Program-made: the position numbers and the translations under genes
Assembly: GCA_000155435.1 (NCBI GenBank)
Contig: DS990262.1
Coordinates: forward strand, 657,062 to 721,061
DNA length: 64,000 bases
Direction of reading: 5' to 3'
Source of the DNA: Clostridiales bacterium 1_7_47FAA
GTDB taxonomy: Bacteria; Bacillota; Clostridia; Lachnospirales; Lachnospiraceae
Part shown: positions 59,437 to 64,000 of the stretch, one piece after another
Layout of the letters: the number at the start of each line of letters is the position of its first letter
How positions within the stretch are numbered: position 1 is the first letter of the stretch
The notes under the pieces: generated by a model
Database searches by the model: none
What the model was told of the DNA's origin: nothing
Seen by the model: the letters and a program-made list of their open reading frames with translations, nothing else

Positions 59437-60162
59437 ATGGAGAAAATATCCACGGAGCAGATTGCATTTGTGATTGTGATGGCAGTCCTTCTGATGATTG
59501 TCATGCCCATTGTACAGTCGCGCACGGGGAAAAGCCTGTCAGAACTGTTATTTGGTGCCAGCAGGAAGAAGAAACCGGATGGAGCGGAAAAACCGTCAAA
59601 GAAGGGCGGGGGACGCGAGCCAAGGATGAACAATGGCACCAAGAACGATTTAACGGTGTTTGTTGCCCAGTTGTTAAAGTTTGCGAATAAAAACGGCATG
59701 GGAGTGGTTGCTCCCGGCTCAGTTGAATATCAAGGGAAGACCGCCCAGTTGATTGCATTCCTGGTGGCGCCCAGCGGTGTGACCGGTATCTACTGTCTGG
59801 GATTTGGCGGCGTTGTCAGCCCGGGGGAGAAGGACGGGCCATGGAAACAGCACATGAACGGCCAGGACCTGACATTCCGCAACCCTTTGACGGTCTGTAA
59901 AGAGCAGTATGAGCTGGTAAAGGCTGCCATGGACGAGGCCGGTGTGAAGGGGAACCTGGATATTGTGACCGTATTCACCAATCCACGTGTGACACTTAAG
60001 GCCACACCTTCCGCCCTCATATACACCCAGAAGCAGTTTATGGAGCATCTGAAAAACACGGATTCCCTGAAACGGGGTGACATTGACGTGAAAGAGATGA
60101 CCGGGGTACTTGCCCGGCTGGCTAAGATTAAGGAGAAGAAGGCGGGCAGGAATAAGAAGTAA
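59437..60162 (+). CDS. membrane-anchored NERD-like domain protein
   Basis: A 241-residue protein: one N-terminal membrane helix (about 8-26), a basic, Lys/Gly-rich linker (about 42-66) and a C-terminal domain. The stretch 'GIYCLGFGGVVSPGEKDGPWKQHMNGQDLTFRNPLTVCKEQYELVKAAMDEAGVKGNLDIVTVFTNPRVTLKATPSALIYTQKQFMEHL' follows the order of a NERD (nuclease-related) domain: core strand, Trp, 'NPL' helix, 'VVFTN' strand. The catalytic Glu-x-Lys of NERD nucleases is not seen, so it may be a non-enzymatic variant. Function unknown. It has its own promoter and terminator, with no operon partners. Confidence 0.5.
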   Translation: MEKISTEQIAFVIVMAVLLMIVMPIVQSRTGKSLSELLFGASRKKKPDGAEKPSKKGGGREPRMNNGTKNDLTVFVAQLLKFANKNGMGVVAPGSVEYQGKTAQLIAFLVAPSGVTGIYCLGFGGVVSPGEKDGPWKQHMNGQDLTFRNPLTVCKEQYELVKAAMDEAGVKGNLDIVTVFTNPRVTLKATPSALIYTQKQFMEHLKNTDSLKRGDIDVKEMTGVLARLAKIKEKKAGRNKK

Positions 60163-60182
60163 GGGGAATGGAAAATGAAATA

Positions 60183-60236
60183 GGACGTATGGTTTTTCCG
60201 GATGTGTATCCGGAGAGGCCATACGTTCTTTTGTTT
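60183..60236 (+). terminator. terminator after the NERD-like gene
   Basis: GGACGTATGG-TTTTTCCGGAT pairs with ATCCGGAGAGG-CCATACGTTC (G-U pairs allowed), then TTTTG. Confidence 0.9.
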
Positions 60237-60288
60237 TGCGGCTGTTTTACCGCTGCCCTGCCGCTATGCGCAGGGGGATGCGGGTTGA

Positions 60289-60969
60289 TTAATTCCTGCA
60301 TACATATTGTTCCAGTTCGGGACGAAGCGTGTTAAACATGATGTTTACATTGTTCAGGTGCCCGTAAATGGCTTTTTGAAGTCCTGGTTCATCGTGGCTT
60401 TTAATGGATTCCACGATGGCGCGGTGCTGGTGGGGCATCATGATGGGATTTTCCAGGCGAAGGGCTAAGAGACGGGCCCTCATGTAGTGGATGTCCTTTT
60501 CGCCGGTATGCTCCAGAACGAATTCCTTGTGGGTCATATTGTAAAATATCTTATGGAACTCCATATCCAGCTGGAAAGCCAGTTCATATGCGGATGCGTT
60601 CAGCAGTTCCTCCTGGCGTGTTACCAGGGATTCCAAATATGGGACAATGGATTCAAAACACCCGGAATGATAACCATCCATCATGATTTTGTACTCTAAT
60701 GCTTCGCGCAGATAACGGATCCGCTCAAGCTGTTTCACATTGATCAGCGTGACAAAGCTGCCTCGCTGGGGCCGGGCCTCAAGGGCGTCTTCGGCGGCCA
60801 GGAGATGGACTGCCTCGCGGACCGGTATGCGGCTGCAGTTGAATTCTTTGGCTAATTTAACCTCACTGAGCTTCTCGCCCGGCATCAGGTGCAGCGAAGC
60901 AATCTCATGCCACAGGTGCTGGTAGACGACTTGGGTCAGGTTTGCTGGTGTCTGAAGGGTTTCAATCAT
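60289..60969 (-). CDS. GntR family (FCD-type) transcriptional regulator
   Basis: A 226-residue regulator: winged helix about residues 10-72 ('LMPGEKLSEVKLAKEFNCSRIPVREAVHLLAAEDALEARPQRGSFVT') and FCD domain about 80-220 ('RYLREALEYKIMMDGY', 'QLDMEFHKIFYNMTHKEFVLEH', 'MMPHQHRAIVESIKSHDEPGLQKAIYGHLNN') with the His residues of a metal-binding FCD. It is divergent from the epimerase-TRAP operon. Nearly identical AT-rich sites (61031 and 61372) precede both, so it is the likely regulator of that operon and of itself. Confidence 0.87.
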   Translation of the reverse strand: MIETLQTPANLTQVVYQHLWHEIASLHLMPGEKLSEVKLAKEFNCSRIPVREAVHLLAAEDALEARPQRGSFVTLINVKQLERIRYLREALEYKIMMDGYHSGCFESIVPYLESLVTRQEELLNASAYELAFQLDMEFHKIFYNMTHKEFVLEHTGEKDIHYMRARLLALRLENPIMMPHQHRAIVESIKSHDEPGLQKAIYGHLNNVNIMFNTLRPELEQYVCRN

Positions 60970-61031
60970 AATTACTCCTGTCTGTCATGGGTATAAGTAC
61001 TTTTGTGCCAGGTATTTGCCGGGCAACAATA

Positions 61032-61044
61032 TCTAGTATACATT
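61032..61044. promoter_or_regulatory. putative GntR operator, regulator side
   Basis: TCTAGTATACATT, about 65 bp upstream of the regulator's ATG, matches the element in the divergent promoter region at 61372-61390. Confidence 0.5.
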
Positions 61045-61333
61045 CTATAACACGATAAAAAATAATTCAATATCAATACAGTTAAAATTAAAAATAACAT
61101 GGAAAGGTTTATGATACTCTGAGAAATAGGCGTCAAAAGTAGGATAAAGTGTATACCAGATTTTAATAAATGAATAAGACAGAAATTAAATGATTTACTG
61201 AAAATGTAAAATAATGGGGAGGGGGACAAAAAGAATCAGTGCTTATTTGATAAAAAATAAACAATTAAATTGTAGATATAGCATAAAAGATACAATAAAA
61301 TTTTGTAAATAAAGACAAAATTGATAATTGCCG

Positions 61334-61362
61334 TTGATTTTGTCCTGACATGGTGCTATACT
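61334..61362 (+). promoter_or_regulatory. sigma-A promoter of the epimerase-TRAP operon
   Basis: TTGATT and TATACT are separated by 17 bp; start near 61369. Confidence 0.55.
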
Positions 61363-61370
61363 CACCTCAG

Positions 61371-61389
61371 ATGTTATACTAGTATACAT
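61371..61389. promoter_or_regulatory. putative GntR operator, operon side
   Basis: TATACTAGTATA (61375-61386) is a perfect palindrome within ATGTTATACTAGTATACAT and sits at the transcript start, where a bound repressor would block the promoter. Confidence 0.6.
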
Positions 61390-61431
61390 TTTTGAGAATG
61401 CGAACAAGGAATAATTAAGAAGGAGCTGATA

Positions 61432-62115
61432 ATGATGGAGAAGAGGCCCAAATTACTGTGTCCATCCATATTAAACCTGGCAATTGACAATATCAGGGAA
61501 GAGGTTGAGAAGCTGGATGCCACGGATATGGATATTTATCATGTGGATTTGATGGATGGGACATTTGTTCCAAATTTTGGAATGTCTGTAAGGGAACTGG
61601 AGATGATACGGCGGGTTACGGATCAGGGCGCCCACAAATTAATCGATTGCCATATGATGGTCATGAATCCGCACAACTACATAGAAAAAGTAGCCCAGGC
61701 AGGAGCCGACATCATCTACATCCACCCGGAGTCAGAACTGATTCCGTCCGCTACCCTTGAGCTGATTCAGATGCAGGGCAAAAAAACAGGTCTTATACTG
61801 AATCCCTGCACCACGCTTGAAAGTGTTAAGGACATGCTTCCGATTACGGACTATGTCATGATCATGGCAGTGAATCCCGGATTTGCCGGAAGGGAATTCA
61901 TGCCGTATACGCGGCAGAAGTTCATTGAACTTAACAGCTACAGGGAGGAACATGGGCTTGGTTATCACCTTCTTCTGGACGGCGGGGCCACGAGGGAAGT
62001 TATCAGCGACCTGTATCACAACTGCGGAGTGGAGGGCTTCGTCCTTGGAAAACAGGAACTGTTTTTCCAGGAAGAGGATTACGCTGCGTGCATAGACAGG
62101 ATACGGGCCTATTAA
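61432..62115 (+). CDS. ribulose-phosphate 3-epimerase family protein
   Basis: A 227-residue TIM barrel of the Rpe/AlsE family, which epimerises ketose phosphates at C3. 'LLCPSILNLAIDNIREEVEKLD' and 'DIYHVDLMDGTFVPNFGMS' carry the metal His and catalytic Asp; 'KLIDCHMMVMNPHNYIEKVAQAGADIIYIHPES' and 'IMAVNPGFAGREFMPYT' are further family segments. The terminal part reads LLLDGGATREV where Rpe typically has VDGG, and the phosphate end is less conserved, so a special ketose phosphate is likelier than ribulose 5-phosphate. A second ATG is at 61435. First gene of the TRAP operon, 40 bp before dctP. Confidence 0.82.
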   Translation: MMEKRPKLLCPSILNLAIDNIREEVEKLDATDMDIYHVDLMDGTFVPNFGMSVRELEMIRRVTDQGAHKLIDCHMMVMNPHNYIEKVAQAGADIIYIHPESELIPSATLELIQMQGKKTGLILNPCTTLESVKDMLPITDYVMIMAVNPGFAGREFMPYTRQKFIELNSYREEHGLGYHLLLDGGATREVISDLYHNCGVEGFVLGKQELFFQEEDYAACIDRIRAY

Positions 62116-62155
62116 AGCAGTAACAATAAACCATTCATACGAGGAGGACAACGAA

Positions 62156-63241
62156 ATGAAAAAAAGATTGGCAGTCATTACATCCGTGGTACTAAGTGCA
62201 GGCATGCTTTTCGGATGCAGTTCCGTCAGCACACCCGCAACCCAGGCAGCAGGGAGCGGTAACAAGGACACCCAGGCAGCAGGTGCAGAAAGCAAGGAAG
62301 TTCCCGCGGCAGGGGAAACCGTTACACTGAAGTATGACCTGACGGTATCCCTGGACCATCCATGGGGGCAGGCAGCAACCGAATTTAAGAAGCGCCTGGA
62401 GGAAAAGTCCGGCGGGCGTTTTGTGGTTGAGATTTATCCTTCCAGTTCATCTGGCTCGGAAGCGGATTCCCTGGCAGGCATGCTGGTAGGGACAACGGAT
62501 ATGACCATGTCCGGCGGCTCCTTTAACGGATATGCGCCCAGCGCAACCCTTTTGGAAGCGCCATGGGCCTACAACTCTGAGGAAGATGTGCAGAACATGG
62601 TTGAGAGTGAGATTGGAACTTCCATTAAGAATGATTTTGAGACAGCGGGATTCCATGTTTTGTGGTACCAGCTGCGCGGCGCCCGCCAGCTGACATCCAA
62701 TGTGCCCATTAACACACCGGCTGATTTAAGCGGACGAAAGATGCGTATGTCAGGCAACACGCTGCATACGAATATGTGGAACAGCGCAGGGGCAGTGTGT
62801 TCCTCCATCGCATTGGGCGAGACCTTTAACGCCTTAAGCCAGGGAGTCGTGGAGATGCAGGAAAATCCATATGACATGATTTACGACAACAGCTTCTATG
62901 AAGTGCAGAAGTATGTAAATGAGACAAGCCATGTATATTCAACTATCCTTAACCTGGTTTCAGCCGACCTTTACAATGGCCTGGACGATGAGATGAGAGG
63001 CTGGCTGGATGAGACTTCTGCAGAAATGCAGCAGTGGACCAATGATTACTACTATGAACACAAGGATGATTACCGCCAGAAATGTATGGATGCGGGCATG
63101 ACCATTAACACGGAAGTGGACCGTGACGCCATTAAGGACGCCATGATGCCGGTCATCCAGTCCTACCTGGAGGACCAGGGCGCAGGCCTTTGGGATATGT
63201 ACCAGAAAATCTGCGAAATGTCCGATGCCAATGTAAAATAA
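62156..63241 (+). CDS. TRAP transporter substrate-binding lipoprotein DctP
   Basis: A 361-residue lipoprotein: signal peptide with lipobox 'LFGC' (Cys21), an Ala/Gly/Thr-rich linker to about residue 55, then a DctP domain with 'FKKRLEEKSGGRFVVEIYPSSSSGSEADSLAGMLVGTTDMTM', 'LSGRKMRMSGNTLHTNMWNSAGAVCSSIALGETFNALSQGVVEMQENPYDMI' and 'NSFYEVQKYVNETSH'. The Arg in 'KMRMSGN' takes the position of the carboxylate-binding Arg. GGAGGA precedes the ATG. The epimerase partner suggests a sugar-derived acid or related polyol acid. Confidence 0.9.
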   Translation: MKKRLAVITSVVLSAGMLFGCSSVSTPATQAAGSGNKDTQAAGAESKEVPAAGETVTLKYDLTVSLDHPWGQAATEFKKRLEEKSGGRFVVEIYPSSSSGSEADSLAGMLVGTTDMTMSGGSFNGYAPSATLLEAPWAYNSEEDVQNMVESEIGTSIKNDFETAGFHVLWYQLRGARQLTSNVPINTPADLSGRKMRMSGNTLHTNMWNSAGAVCSSIALGETFNALSQGVVEMQENPYDMIYDNSFYEVQKYVNETSHVYSTILNLVSADLYNGLDDEMRGWLDETSAEMQQWTNDYYYEHKDDYRQKCMDAGMTINTEVDRDAIKDAMMPVIQSYLEDQGAGLWDMYQKICEMSDANVK

Positions 63242-63255
63242 CAGCATGGCGCCAG

Positions 63256-63284
63256 ACGCCGCCTGCGGGCATCAGGCGGCGTTT
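63256..63284 (+). terminator. attenuator hairpin between dctP and dctQ
   Basis: ACGCCGCCTG pairs perfectly with CAGGCGGCGT over 7 nt; TTAT follows. Probably sets higher dctP than permease expression. Confidence 0.65.
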
Positions 63285-63326
63285 ATAAAAGCAGCGGCTA
63301 ATAATTGATAGAGTAGGGGGATAGCG

Positions 63327-63806
63327 ATGAAGAAAATTACTGACTTATTGGATAAGATATTCCATTACCTTACAGCCCTCTCCTTTGGCCTGGTGAGTAT
63401 CTGCGTCCTGGTTCAGGTCATCACAAGATATACGCCGGGGATTTCAGCTCCCTGGACAGATGAAATGACAAGATTGTTTTTCATGTATACAATCATGTTC
63501 GGTGCGCCCATGGCAATTAAATACAATGAGTATGCTGTCATCGACATAGTGACAAACAACATGCGCGGAAAGCTTAAGCATATCATAAGCATTCTGGACT
63601 ATATCTTCATATGCATTGTAGGGGTAGTGGGTACAAGGCAGGCCTTTATATTCTGGAAAACCGGCCTGAGGACAGTATCTACTTCCCTGAGGATTAACAT
63701 GGGAATTTTCTATCTGGTCCCGGTGGGGATATTTGCCCTGACATCCATCTACTGTATGGCTGGAATCATAAGCGAAGTCCTGGCAATGGGAAAGGGGGCG
63801 GAATAA
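63327..63806 (+). CDS. TRAP transporter small permease DctQ
   Basis: A 159-residue protein with four membrane helices and the family segment 'SAPWTDEMTRLFFMYTIMFGAPMAIKYNEYAVIDIV' after helix 1. It pairs with the large permease, whose ATG is 3 bp after its stop. A GTAGGGGG site precedes the ATG. Confidence 0.88.
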   Translation: MKKITDLLDKIFHYLTALSFGLVSICVLVQVITRYTPGISAPWTDEMTRLFFMYTIMFGAPMAIKYNEYAVIDIVTNNMRGKLKHIISILDYIFICIVGVVGTRQAFIFWKTGLRTVSTSLRINMGIFYLVPVGIFALTSIYCMAGIISEVLAMGKGAE

Positions 63807-63809
63807 GGT

Positions 63810-64000
63810 ATGGTTGCAATGATGTTTATTATATTCCTGATACTTCTGCTGATAGGGGTTCCGATTGCATTTTCCCTGGGTCTGTCATCCCTGTTTTATC
63901 TGTTTACAAATAACATACCGCTGACCGTCATCGCCCAGAAGTTTTATTCCGGAATGGATTCCTTTACCCTGCTCTGTATACCCGGATTCATGCTGGCCGG
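63810..64000 (+). CDS. TRAP transporter large permease DctM, 5' part only
   Basis: From ATG 63810 the frame stays open to the window end (63 codons). The N-terminus MVAMMFIIFLILLLIGVPIA and 'FYSGMDSFTLLCIPGFMLAG' match the start of the DctM encoded at 54820-56100. It completes the second dctPQM importer; the rest lies beyond the window. Confidence 0.88.
   Translation, partial: MVAMMFIIFLILLLIGVPIAFSLGLSSLFYLFTNNIPLTVIAQKFYSGMDSFTLLCIPGFMLA

Larger units (their letters stand above)
60970..61431. other. divergent regulatory spacer
   Basis: 462 AT-rich bases between the GntR gene and the epimerase gene. It holds two copies of the CTAGTATACATT element and the plus-strand promoter. The middle (61090-61320) is A/T-rich with no supported gene. 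Confidence 0.6.

Noticed and set aside
1-64000. Prophage, insertion sequence, tRNA or integrative element
   Set aside because: No transposase, integrase or phage gene, no tRNA-like cloverleaf and no terminal inverted repeats were recognised.

Overview
The window looks like chromosomal DNA of a moderately GC-rich, spore-forming, anaerobic member of the Clostridia, most likely a Lachnospiraceae gut species of the Enterocloster / Clostridium clostridioforme type. This placement is inference. It rests on strong AGGAGG-type ribosome binding sites, a T-box leader on proS, a YtvI-type sporulation membrane protein, a high-molecular-weight rubredoxin, many FadR/GntR regulators, TRAP transporters and several IlvD, enolase-superfamily and aldolase sugar-acid genes. 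No rRNA, tRNA, prophage, insertion sequence or CRISPR array was seen.

Layout. 1-2510: the 5' end of a PAS-like protein, a FadR-type regulator and a YtvI/AI-2E membrane protein. 2568-4760: a T-box leader, an archaeal/eukaryal-type proS and its terminator. 4812-7408: an IlvD/Edd dehydratase and an XRE-cupin regulator. 7471-13312: NhaC-type antiporter, alpha/beta hydrolase, D-serine dehydratase, CCA-adding enzyme and RidA. 13371-17845: SanA/YdcF-like protein, flavin reductase-rubredoxin, ureohydrolase-like protein, class I glutamine amidotransferase-like hydrolase and MATE exporter. 17907-19752: a C5 DNA methyltransferase divergent from a Vsr endonuclease. 19724-24494 (minus): pgl-gnd-zwf-rpiA, the oxidative pentose phosphate pathway, from a consensus promoter. 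24551-26998: repeat-rich spacer, aldehyde dehydrogenase and a small Cys-rich protein.

27306-38433 is a long catabolic locus: DeoR regulator, allantoinase-like amidohydrolase, NHL-type propeller, complete LIV-type ABC importer, TRZ/ATZ aminohydrolase and an archaeal-type ornithine cyclodeaminase (LOR/SDH) protein. It reads as import and stepwise hydrolysis/deamination of a nitrogen-rich, perhaps cyclic, compound. 38463-44851: dgt, a 19-bp minisatellite, a DUF2809-like protein, a SorC-type regulator and dhaL-dhaK-VOC-aldolase, with matching palindromes before and at the dhaL start. 44925-54796: two FadR-type regulators, an enolase-superfamily dehydratase, an APC permease, and a LarA-like, molybdopterin, four-cluster ferredoxin and FAD-oxidoreductase operon. 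Near-identical operator-like sites sit just after the -10 boxes of both promoters here. 54820-59176 (minus): a TRAP importer and its GntR regulator. 59247-60236: a membrane-anchored NERD-like protein. 60289-64000: a GntR regulator divergent from a ribulose-phosphate-3-epimerase-like gene and a second TRAP importer that runs off the window.

The recurring theme is regulator plus transporter plus a few enzymes for an uncommon carbon or nitrogen source, each with its own inverted-repeat operator. A second theme is short tandem repeats (12, 14, 16, 19, 20 and 31 bp) in spacers and leaders. The best candidates for undescribed biology are the 27-38 kb amidohydrolase/OCD locus and the LarA-molybdoenzyme operon.
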